A model generated the notes under the pieces. The model ran no database searches and had not been told where the DNA came from. It saw nothing but the letters and a program-made list of their open reading frames with translations. Positions 21,358-29,219 of a stretch of 29,219 nucleotides of DNA are shown here, in pieces. The first letter of the stretch is position 1, and each line of letters opens with the position of its first letter. Source of the stretch: Neoconidiobolus thromboides FSU 785 (lineage: Eukaryota > Entomophthoromycota > Entomophthoromycetes > Entomophthorales > Neoconidiobolaceae); the NCBI GenBank assembly GCA_025603075.1, contig MU626492.1:1-29219 (forward strand). The letters are read 5' to 3'. The translations under genes and the position numbers were made by a program.

Positions 21358-22035
21358 ACTTACTGCATCGTAACTAACAATCAATACCTAATCAGGAATA
21401 ATTATCATTTACAACCTGATGATTAGCCACGAAGTGATGAGCTATGTGGGTACTTTGATGACGCTTATGATAAAAAAGACCTTTACCCTATATGTGCTCA
21501 AGATCACTATCTCGATCATAAAATGGACTTCCAGATTGATATTAAGCATACAAAGGTTGTTCAATTTATACGTGAAACCCTTTCCTCTATTTATCTTACT
21601 ACATCTTAGCAGATTTACTTTTTATATCGATAGATGGTATTAGTCATTATACACTTGGCGCTCAATCCTTTTTATCATCTATTATTAAACTATAAGGGAG
21701 TAATACAAGTGTCTTTGGTAACATTTTGACGTTTGACTTCTGACCCATATGATGAAGGATTTATTTTTCAGTTTCATGAGCATAACCATGTTTATCATTT
21801 ATGGAATGATCAAGAAGGCTATCTTGTAGCAACAGGGGATAATGAAATTGGATCTCCAACTTTACCTGGAAACCCCATTTAATCCATTCTTATCGATAGG
21901 CATGCAATGTTTGCTCTACCAGATGCAAAAAACAATTATTATTATCTGAATTTTGCTAAAGCAATCTGTGGCTTCTTCAAAGAGCCCAACATAATGGAAG
22001 AAGCTACTAAGTTTCAGTTTATATCTTTTAAATGA
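21358..22035 (+). pseudogene. Decayed protein-coding gene, family not recognised
   Basis: One plus-strand frame stays protein-like over about 226 codons but is interrupted by at least five stops (first TAG at 21424-21426). Coding-like stretches: TYCIVTNNQYLIRNNYHLQ, then SDELCGYFDDAYDKKDLYP and HYLDHKMDFQIDIKHTKVV before about 21600; and DPYDEGFIFQFHEHNHVYHL, EGYLVATGDNEIGSPTLPG and FALPDAKNNYYYLNFAKAI after about 21740, ending FQFISFK and TGA at 22035. In the middle (about 21600-21740) a different frame looks more coding-like (DLLFISIDGISHYTLGAQSF), which suggests a pair of compensating indels. Base composition is less AT-rich than the flanks. No domain recognised. Splice signals do not resolve the stops. 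Confidence 0.6.
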
Positions 22036-22869
22036 GCTATTCATTAAATAAAATCAAAGTATTTGACCTTGAAGTATAATAAATTAAAATAATTTCAAAT
22101 TAATTGCAGTTGCTTCAAAGAATTATCAAATAATAAACTTAAAAAATAACTATTATAATACCTCTAATAGTCATGGTTGATTAATTACCATTTCAATACA
22201 AATATTTTAAATCTTTTTAGTGATTTTTAAAAAGACTAGATTAATATGTTGTCTCTTTACGTATAGGTCTTTGTTCCACCGTAAGTTGAATATTTAAACT
22301 AATATTTAAGTTACACATTTTATAGCTTAATAATCAAATCTCAATTTAAAACCATGTTTAAACAACCAAACAAAGAGTACTAAAATTTACCAATATATTT
22401 TATTATTTAAATAATCTACGTGCATTAATATATATTAATATGTCAGCCAAACATAACATCAAGTCAAATACTTTATCCTTCAAAGATGTATTTGTACTTT
22501 TTTGAATTAGGTTTTCAAGATTCGTTCAAAATATATTTAGATATTTACTTTTCATTAATCGTTTATGACTAAACTCGCTAATTACCTATTCAAAAAACTT
22601 TTCTATAATATACTACTTTGATTGAATCCTTGAATAGTATTATATTACTATCTATTAACTTGACAATTCTCTCTTTTAATCTCCCATTTTAACATCTCAC
22701 TCACTACTTATCCCATTATCCTCCATTTATTTGCTAGCGAAATTAGTTAAACTATAACAAAACTTTTACATTTGGTTTGAAAAATGAATCAAGCTAATAA
22801 ATAAAAACATTGTAAATATAATAAACCTTTATACTGCCCTTATTTTATAAATTATTTTAATTTTATAAT
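22036..22869. other. AT-rich spacer with a pyrimidine-rich tract
   Basis: No ORF supported. At about 22672-22735 the plus strand is unusually C/T-rich (for example TTCTCTCTTTTAATCTCCC). It lies beyond the 3' end of RPS26; its meaning is unknown. Confidence 0.4.
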
Positions 22870-23483
22870 TTAAGCTTTGGTTGGGGTAACCTTTTTACCA
22901 TCCTATATTATGTCAATAAAAATTCAAATCATGGCTCAAATTATTTTACCTTGTTGAAACGGAATCTTTGTGGAGGAGCACGGTTACGACGATCTACAAC
23001 GGAACGTACACGAACGATACGAGAGTGAATAGCGCAAGAGATGCAGTAGTGAAGTTTAACATAAAGCTTTGGAATAGCATATTCTAAGATTATTAGCTTT
23101 AATCTTAATTACCATATATATATATTACCTTCATAAACTGAAGCTTCAGCAAGATCACGTTGAGCAGCAGCTTCTACCATATTACGGATGTTAAAGCGTT
23201 TAATGGCTTTATCCTTTGGGACACAACGAGCACAGTTAGTGCAACGGACAGGTTTAACGTGTCCACGTCCCTTTTTATTACGTCCATGATTTCTACGTTT
23301 AGTGGTCTAGCAATTTCAAAATTATTATTTATTTTAAAGTTGAAGAATAGTTTGATATAAAGAGCTAAATTGATCATGCATCCATCGAAATTGGTTTTAT
23401 TAAAAGTTTTGTTTCAAAATAAATCGTGTTCTATCCGATGCTTATCATGTTCCTTAGTCTATTGCAGAAATAATACATACCAT
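22870..23483 (-). CDS. RPS26: 40S ribosomal protein eS26
   Basis: Small-subunit protein at the mRNA exit region of the ribosome. Four exons: 23483-23481 (the ATG alone), 23306-23129, 23083-22950, 22902-22870; introns 174, 45 and 47 nt with donors gtatgt, gtaata, gtaaaa and tag acceptors; phases close to give 115 aa, the same length as human RPS26. Sequence after the Met: [20 protein letters not shown], then the zinc-binding [39 protein letters not shown] with the second Cys pair, and a basic tail [18 protein letters not shown]. Codons are markedly richer in CGT and other GC-containing codons than neighbours, as expected for a highly expressed gene. The first exon is only the start codon; the placement rests on ATG|GTATGT at 23483 and the family's N-terminus. 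Confidence 0.96.
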
Positions 23484-24567
23484 CTTGCCAATTCAAGGTA
23501 TTACTCAAAAGAAAAGAAGGGTATGGCCGTATTTGAACGTTTATTTTGTCACTTTTGATTTCATTGATATTTTTTAAATTTTAAGCTTCTTACTCGTAAT
23601 TCAAGCTGCAAAATCTCATTTTTAATATCAAATGTTAAAATTTATAATATTTCATACATATAAATTCAAATAAGACTTATTTTTCATATAAAAGAACAGT
23701 TATTTGGTGTAATAAATACAATTATTCTATTATATCGATATTGATTATATCTTCATATTATTTTTATTAGCTAATTTTGGGATATTTGAATTTTAAATTT
23801 TATTTTATTTTAATATAAAAATAATAAAATAATACCAATAGTTAAACTAAGTATATTTTCCTTTTTATTCAGTTTTGGATTAACATATTATAATTTAAAT
23901 TATATATTTTTATTAAATATGAGATGAATTAATATATTTGGACTTTTAAAAAAAATGCTGTTTTTGAAAGTATTCTAAAAATCAAAAAATATCTTAAAAC
24001 TATTAAATTTATGTTTTATTTGTAAAAAAAGTTAAAAATACAGAAAGCAGCACTTACCCCACAGCCGTTATTTGGCCCATCATTAGTACTTTTAAGTTGT
24101 GTTTGTTATAAACCACTTGAAAGCTTTCAACTCTCCCATGGTTTTAAAACGTTTAAAATAATCTTTAAACTTCAAAAATACTAATTAAATTTCTCCACAA
24201 TAAAATTAATAAGCCAACAAATTCAATTCAATACAAAAGAGTAGATAAGTTTAATTAAGAAAATAAAAGTTACGGTTAGTTTAAGGTACTAAGTAATGGT
24301 GACAAAATAATAATGTATAAAAAAGATAACATTATTTATCAATTTAATAACAATTTATGAGTTTGATAACTGGAACAATTCCAAGTAATTAAAGATTAGG
24401 TAGTTTACGGAAAGAAGTTAGAGATAAATGGAGGGATATTGAAACTTAGTTTCGATAATAAATGGTTTTCATGAGACAGGGCTAGACAATCTATTATTAT
24501 ATTGTTTATATTATAAGAGATTCAAGAATAGTGTCAATAACAATTCTATTTCTTAACTAAAATAATA
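23484..24567. other. Very AT-rich spacer with one GC-richer island
   Basis: Upstream region of RPS26 and downstream region of the CYRI gene. At 24047-24082 a GC-richer island on the minus strand reads GATGGGCCAAATAACGGCTG then TGGGGTAAGTGCTG. It contains a TGGGCC box, a TAACGG box and a GTAAGT donor-like site. It could be a promoter element or a non-coding 5' exon, but is about 570 bp from the RPS26 start. No coding region seen. Confidence 0.4.
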
Positions 24568-25921
24568 TTAATTTACACCTAAAAGTGCCCTTGCATGCTT
24601 AGGGGTTACTTTATCATTTAAGTGCACTAGATTGAATCTTAAACCATTCATTAAATGTTCTGTATTTCTTCCACCATGTCCTTGAATTGTTTTAACAATT
24701 GATTTAATCTAAACAAGTAGTTAATTATTAAACTTAACTTTTCTAATTATAAATTTCAATTACATCACACGTAGTCCCCTTTGCAAACATGCCTTCAGGT
24801 CTTAAATTATCATATAGTATTGTACTGGAAACCAAAGCTCTTAATAAATTCTCTCTTAATTCAGAGTCAGTACTTAAATAAAATGTTATAATTTAAGAGT
24901 ATGTTAAATATATTATATTTACCTTGGTTCAGAAATTTTATGATAAGATATACCAACTAATCCAGAGAATAATTTTTCAAGTTTACCTTGAATTGGAGGA
25001 TTCTAAATAATTAATACAACTATAACATTGTGGTATATATTATATTACTTTTGCAACTAATGCTTTAATTGTTTGAGAAACGGTATTAAACATTGGAGTA
25101 TGGTGGGCTAAAAATAATGACAAATGATTTGCTTCTTCATCCGAAATAGTTAAATCTGTTTCTTTTAAGCCCTAAAAATCATTAACATTCATTGCAACTA
25201 TTAATCTTAAACAAAATGAACCTTTTCCATCATTTTAAATTTACTAATAGAACGTCGGTAAAATGAAAAATCATTTTGAATATCCGAGTTTTTAGTCTAA
25301 AAAATACAAATGTTAAATAATATTAAACAAAGTAAAATGGTTAATACTTTAAGTTCATCAAATTTAAAAGCATAGCCTAGGGCATCTAATAATAATTTGG
25401 TACTGTATTGGTTCTCCTCTAATGAACCATGTATATTGTTATTTTGGCAAAGAAATTCTAATAGTTCAACTAAGGATTTTTCTATAAAATTCTTAGTAAT
25501 TAATTATTATAACTCTCCTTAATATTACCTAAGCTTAAGCTATATCTATACAATTTTACTGTAAGATTAATAGGATCTTGCAATGCACTCCAAGCAATTA
25601 AATGATTTTCGTCCGTTGGAAAAGAAATGGCCTAAATAATAATGAACATAATATAGAGTTTTACTGAGTAGAAACTTACTTGTCTTATCTCTTCGCTACA
25701 ACCTTTATATTTTTTAAATTTTTCTAAAAGTCCATTTGAAGTATCTAAAAATTCAGTAATGTTGGCATGACTATTTTCGTTTGAGTTTGGGGTAGGATCT
25801 AGACATATTAATAGGAATTCTACAAAGAAAGAAGATAGTTTTTACTAGTTAAATTCACTTTAAGGTTAATTGGAGTGATCTCAGAGCTGCTACTTTTAAG
25901 TGAGGAAAATAATGCCCCCAT
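24568..25921 (-). CDS. CYRI/FAM49 homologue (CYFIP-related Rac1 interactor)
   Basis: Homologue of CYRI (FAM49, DUF1394), which binds active Rac1 at membranes and restrains the SCAR/WAVE complex. Nine exons: 25921-25894, 25819-25680, 25631-25529, 25481-25348, 25296-25222, 25171-25049, 25002-24923, 24872-24764, 24708-24568; 933 nt, 310 aa (human CYRI-B 324). N-terminus MGALFSS fits a myristoylation site (Gly2, Ser6). Then LEKFKKYKGCSEEIRQAISF, LIAWSALQDPINLTVKLYRY, SLEKSLVELLEFL, FKFDELKTKNSDIQNDFSFY followed by RRSISK (the paired Arg used by CYRI-B to contact Rac1), LSLFLAHHTPMFNTVSQTIK, SSTILYDNLRPEGMFAKGTT, NGLRFNLVHLNDKVTPKHAR. All of these follow the CYRI order. The first donor is uncertain: gtagca at 25893 keeps the frame; gtgaat at 25858 does not. 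Orthology strong, function in this fungus inferred. Confidence 0.9.
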
Positions 25922-26471
25922 TACAAGTGAGTGAATTAATGACTTGAAATTATAAAACTTTAATTTTTTTTATTTTTTTAATAAATTGTTGGGAGGAAGA
26001 TCTTGTAAGGTAATTTGAACCAATCAATTTTCTTTTTAGTTCTAGATCCCCCACTTTTTTGGCTGTGTTTTTCAATACCTTTTTTTAACTTTGGGCAATA
26101 AATTTTAGTCGTTCTTTTTTGTTTTAGCTTATAATTAATACTTTCTAATAATAAATTCCTTTCTTTTTTTTTAAAACTTACATTGAATTGGTATCAATTA
26201 CTTTTAGTAAATTTTTTGTTCCAGTAAAATTTGACTAAATGAATATTAAATTGAGTGGCTTAAAATGATTTATTTTAATTTGAACTTAGTTTTATTTTGA
26301 AATTTTTTAACCGATTGCTCGATCATTTAATATATTTGACAAAGTTATTAAAATAATAAGTAGGATTAAATCAATCTTATAAACAATTTTAAACATAATA
26401 AAATCAATTTATTGTAAATACATATATGTTAAAATAACTTTGTAATTTTTATATCTAGTTATAAAAGTAAC
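25922..26471. other. AT-rich spacer, CYRI promoter region
   Basis: Marks the change from gene-dense to repeat-rich DNA. Long T and A runs (for example around 25967-25982). No gene seen. Confidence 0.45.
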
Positions 26472-26577
26472 ATTTGGGGATGTTTTTTTTGATTTCATTA
26501 TTTTTACATCTTTTAAGCGTTATTTAAGTGGAAAATTTGTTAGTCAAATTCTTAAATACAAAAACACATCCCCATTT
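26472..26577 (-). repeat. Short palindromic element, copy 6
   Basis: ATTTGGGGATGTTTTTTTTG at the left, AAGCGTTATTTAAGTGGAAAA in the core (G/C pairs eroded), ACACATCCCCATTT at the right. It faces copy 7 across 37 bp. Confidence 0.9.
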
Positions 26578-26614
26578 AAAGTTTTTTGATGGTTTTCATT
26601 ACACTATTTTTACT

Positions 26615-26721
26615 ATATGGGGATGTATTTTTGTGTTTAAGAATTTGACTAACAAATTTTCCGCTTAAATGGCGCTTAAAAAATGGAAAAAATAATGAAG
26701 TCAAAAAAAACACTCTCATAT
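26615..26721 (+). repeat. Short palindromic element, copy 7
   Basis: ATATGGGGATGTATTTTTGT at the left, core TGGCGCTTAAAAAATGG, then A-rich stretch and CACTCTCATAT at the right. The left end matches consensus, the right end has two changes. Inverted with respect to copy 6, so the pair could fold into a long hairpin. Confidence 0.92.
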
Positions 26722-26923
26722 ACTGTTTATACAACTATTTTCAAAAGTTTTAATTACAAAGGAAATTCTAAGTTATGACCTTTACAAGAATAATACATTC
26801 CACTTTATAGAAGAACAAGAACTAAAATCAACTCACCAGTAAACTAAAACTATAAAAAATTAAAAACTCAAAGTTTTGGTTTGTTTTTAGTATAATTTAC
26901 TGTATATTAATTAAAACAATATA

Positions 26924-27029
26924 ATATGAAGATGTTTTTTTTGGCTTCATTGTTTTTTCCATTTTTAAGTGCTATTTGAGCGGAAAAATTGTTAGTCAAA
27001 TTCTTAAACACAAAAATACATCCCCATAT
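26924..27029 (-). repeat. Short palindromic element, copy 8
   Basis: ATATGAAGATGTTTTTTTTGG at the left; core AAGTGCTATTTGAGCGG; right end ACATCCCCATAT intact. It lies just upstream of the third F-box remnant. Confidence 0.9.
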
Positions 27030-27116
27030 TCTAGATGCATTTTTAACAAGTAAATTGAGCCAACATCTTAAAGAATATTCTTTTTAAAATGTCAAAAAGT
27101 AGATAAATAAATAAAC

Positions 27117-27679
27117 TTTAAAATATTAAAAGTATTAAAAATTGAAAGATACGATGTATTTAAAAGCCTTTTCGTAAAACATTTAAACTTTTTCCATAAG
27201 CAGCTATCATTTTTTAAAAAATCGTTTATCTTTAAAACATAATTCATATGAGAGTGTATTTTTGTATTTAAGAATTTGACTAACAATTTTTCCACTCAAA
27301 TAGCGCTTGAAAGATGGAAAAAGTGATGAAGTCAAAAAAAGCATCCCCATATCCTCATGTTGAAAAAATTTAGTTGTGTACTTTTGAAAAAATCGAAATA
27401 GAGAACTCTAAACATGTTAAAAATAGGTTATTTAAAGTTGAATTTATAAAGTAAACTAAAATAATAAGATTTAAGAATCCTTTTAAGAACTTGATTTGTT
27501 TTTTATTTTTGTTTTCTAACCTTAATCACTTTAAGGTTGATCATAAATTTTGTTTAGTAGATTATAGTCAACTTAATTCTAACCTTCTTACTCTGTTACT
27601 ACTCATTGTCCATATTATAGATAAAGCTCTTTATGATAAACTAGTAAAAAACCCAATGATAGATTGATATATTTCAAAT
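27117..27679 (+). pseudogene. F-box/LRR-like remnant (third paralogue), interrupted by palindromic element copy 9
   Basis: Two pieces match the intact protein at 7024-8370. The first, 27117-27235, reads FKILKVLKIERYDVFKSLF and aligns with FNKLKVLKLEADEI of the intact copy. The second, 27386-27679, reads EKIEIENSKHVKNRLFKVEF, IK, a stop, TKIIRFKNPFKN, then VDYSQLNSNLLTLLLLIVH and DKALYDKLVKNPMID, a TGA and YISN. This follows KAEIEHIIKNSLFKCKFIKQ ... DKTLYKKLIKHQMIDWYVLD in order; the TGA replaces the conserved Trp codon (TGG). The central portion (about 135 residues) is missing, and element copy 9 (27246-27352) sits in that gap. No N-terminal F-box was found upstream with confidence. Confidence 0.75.
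27246..27352 (+). repeat. Short palindromic element, copy 9, inside an F-box remnant
   Basis: ATATGAGAGTGTATTTTTGT at the left; core CACTCAAATAGCGCTTGAAAG; right end GCATCCCCATAT. It sits between the two recognisable pieces of the F-box remnant. Confidence 0.92.
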
Positions 27680-27683
27680 AACT

Positions 27684-27786
27684 ATATGGGGATGTATTTT
27701 TGTGTTTAAGAATTTGACTAACAATTTTTCCGCTCAAATAGCACTTAAAAATGGAAAAAACAATGAAGCCAAAAAAACTCCCATAT
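27684..27786 (+). repeat. Short palindromic element, copy 10
   Basis: ATATGGGGATGTATTTTTGT at the left; core CGCTCAAATAGCACTTAAAA; the right end is shortened (AAAAAAACTCCCATAT). It starts about 4 bp after the end of the F-box remnant. Confidence 0.92.
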
Positions 27787-27911
27787 GTACTATATTTTGT
27801 ATTTGAGATTGTTAATGGATAGATATGTTTTTAGGTGTACTGTTTACTAATTGCTTACAAAAACTTCAAAGGCTAAATTTAAGCTTTTCATACCCTTTAT
27901 TTCTATCACAT

Positions 27912-28386
27912 TGTGAAATCTGGTACTCAGGGTTTGGAGTCAAGAACAGCTATTGCTGGGTTGACTACACTATAAGTCGAAAGGTCTTAGTTTATGTGAC
28001 TAAGATAGACTTGGATTATGAGGAATAGCACGTAATAGGTTACAAGCTATATAAGACAAATAGAATAGACAATATTAATGTAAAATCTATGTAAAATACT
28101 ATTAAGAAAACTTAGTGGCTTTATTAAATGTTCGAGATATCAGGGAATAATTCAGTTAAAAGCCTCGAACTACTATACTCTGTAAACTCTTTTATACTCT
28201 GAAAAGTATAGATATCAAAATGAGAAGATAATATTCTTTTTGGATGGAGCTAGAAATTCTCATAGCAAACCAAACTAAGAGCGTGGGATTGGTTGTCTCT
28301 GAAGCTCGAGAACACAACAACTTAGATGGTTGTTATGCTACAATCAATCATGGAGCTGACAAAGCGATGTTTCACACAACTCAAAG
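27912..28386 (+). mobile_element. 470-bp dispersed repeat, copy B, with IS1-transposase-like peptide remnants
   Basis: Counterpart of 9253-9725. The plus strand encodes CEIWYSGFGVKNSYCW then VDYTISRKVLVYVTKIDLD, one TAG, then HVIGYKLYKTNRIDNIN. The frame upstream stays open from about 27825, but that part is not shared with copy A. Near the right end an uninterrupted 49-codon frame starts at 28244 (MELEILIANQTKSVGLVVSE, continuing to a TAG at 28391-28393); the same stretch is frameshifted in copy A. Flanked by palindromic elements 10 (126 bp upstream) and 11 (139 bp downstream). Both copies lack the same internal part of the putative transposase, so the deletion predates their spread or duplication. 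No terminal repeats recognised; mobility is inferred from dispersal only. Confidence 0.6.
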
Positions 28387-28524
28387 TTTATAGAATTTTA
28401 TAATAAAATAATAAAGGAATGCTAAAGTTTACTATCTATAATAATAAATTCAATCAATTAATGGTTTAAAAAAGCAAAAAATAAGAACCAGTAAGTAGAA
28501 TTATTATCAACTATAGCTCTAATA

Positions 28525-28627
28525 TATGGGGATGTTTTTTTTAGCTTCAGCATTTTTTCTATCTTTTAAGCGCTATTTGAGTGGAAAAATTAGTAAAATT
28601 CTTGAATATAAAAATACATTCTCATGT
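28525..28627 (-). repeat. Short palindromic element, copy 11
   Basis: ATATGGGGATGTTTTTTTTAG at the left; core AAGCGCTATTTGAGTGGAAAA; right end ACATTCTCATG is eroded. A few bases are missing in the GTTAGT region. Confidence 0.9.
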
Positions 28628-28766
28628 TTTTTTGATAACTATAAAATATTAGTATTGCAGTCTACTATTAAAGATACAAAAAAACAAAAACAAGAAAATT
28701 AAAATTACCACATGCAATATTTGCTTAATAACCCAATTATTTTATCAAGACTTAATAAAGAAAGTA

Positions 28767-28800
28767 GTATGGGGATGCATTTTTTTAAGAATATAGCAAG
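28767..28800 (+). repeat. Short palindromic element, fragment 12 (left end only)
   Basis: GTATGGGGATGCATTTTTTT then AAGAATATAG matches the left about 34 bp of the family; the rest is absent or unrecognisable. Confidence 0.6.
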
Positions 28801-29079
28801 AAAACAAATTTATACAATATGTATGTCTATTACATAGTTAAAAATATTTAAGAATAAAACAAAAATAAGAAAGTTTTTATATTAATACTTAAAAAGACAT
28901 ATTTGGTAGAATTATTAAAAAATTAAGTAATAAAAATTATCATATAATTTTAGACTTTGAATAAGATATAAAAATAAAAATAAAAATAAAAATAAAAACA
29001 AGTCTAATAAATTTAGACTATTATAATAAATAAGCTCTATATTGGTATTAAAGTGTGGTATGCTATATCAATAAATAAT
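28801..29079. other. Extremely AT-rich spacer
   Basis: No gene. Contains the hexanucleotide microsatellite annotated at 28969. Confidence 0.45.
28969..28998. repeat. Microsatellite (TAAAAA)x5
   Basis: Five perfect consecutive TAAAAA hexamers, 30 bp. Confidence 0.95.
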
Positions 29080-29125
29080 AAGATGGGAATGTATTTTTAT
29101 GTTTAAGAATTTTACTAAAAAATTA
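29080..29125 (+). repeat. Short palindromic element, fragment 13 (left half)
   Basis: AAGATGGGAATGTATTTTTAT, then GTTTAAGAATTTTACTAAAA matches the left 46 bp or so of the family; similarity is lost before the core. Confidence 0.7.
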
Positions 29126-29219
29126 TAATTTAGTATAGCAGGAAACTATTTGATTAGTTTAATATTTAAAAAGTTTATAAGAATTACAGAAAAAAGATAG
29201 TTGATAGTTGATGGATATT

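Noticed and set aside
21419-21643. Plus-strand 74-codon open frame as a live membrane protein
   Set aside because: It is out of frame with the better coding signal (DELCGYFDDAYDKKD...), whose alternate frame gives hydrophobic residues by chance.
23160-23558. Plus- and minus-strand frames around RPS26
   Set aside because: They run across the RPS26 exon 2/intron 1 boundary in other frames or directions; the spliced RPS26 model explains the region.
26740-26850. Possible further F-box N-terminal remnant (YKNNTFHFIEEQE resembles YQKEFIEKN)
   Set aside because: Only a few matching residues; too weak to annotate.
27092-27295. Minus-strand 67-codon frame
   Set aside because: Antisense to an F-box remnant and runs into palindromic element 9.
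26472-28627. CRISPR-like array from regularly repeated ~105-bp units
   Set aside because: Units are irregularly spaced, in both orientations, bear terminal inverted repeats and lie in an intron-containing eukaryotic genome.

Overview
The window looks like nuclear DNA of an AT-rich, early-diverging fungus. The evidence is fungal gene content (membrane-anchored GH5 exo-glucanase, Pho84-type phosphate permease, fungal-style RBR ligase, Atg3), many short spliceosomal introns (about 44-75 nt; GT donors such as gtaagt, gtaata and gtaatg; TAG acceptors preceded by CTAAT/TTAAC-like branch sites), standard stop codons and very AT-rich spacers. An Entomophthoromycotina (Conidiobolus-like) genome is my best guess, but that is inference and not proven by the sequence. 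By eye, G+C is well below one third.

Layout. 1-734: the 5' part of a GH5 exo-beta-1,3-glucanase gene that runs off the left edge. 735-4456: gene desert holding one 107-bp inverted-repeat element and a decayed gene of unknown family. 4457-5500: medium-chain NADPH-dependent oxidoreductase. 5501-11460: an F-box/LRR-like gene (7024-8370) and its broken inverted paralogue (10116-11460), with several short palindromic elements and a 473-bp repeat between or beside them. 11857-25921: the gene-dense core, free of those elements: phosphate permease, ketopantoate reductase-like protein, ATG3, RNF216-type RBR ubiquitin ligase, MPDU1, a decayed unknown gene, ribosomal protein eS26 (RPS26) and a nine-exon CYRI/FAM49 homologue. 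26472-29219: a repeat-rich end with eight more palindromic-element copies (two partial), a third decayed F-box fragment and the second copy of the 470-bp repeat.

I reconstructed the spliced genes by hand from open frames, splice signals and phase. Five multi-exon models close exactly in frame: phosphate permease 3 exons/548 aa, ketopantoate reductase 3 exons/328 aa, ATG3 7 exons/313 aa, RBR 4 exons/615 aa, RPS26 4 exons/115 aa. CYRI (9 exons/310 aa) also closes, but its first splice donor is uncertain.

Functionally the core is ordinary eukaryotic housekeeping (autophagy lipidation, ubiquitin ligation, dolichol-sugar use, phosphate uptake, translation, Rac1/SCAR control) with no operon logic. 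ATG3 and the RBR gene are divergent and share a 269-bp spacer. The most novel material is the family of short palindromic elements (13 copies or fragments), the 470-bp repeat with IS1-transposase-like peptides, the decaying F-box family that these elements accompany, and two decayed genes of unknown family.
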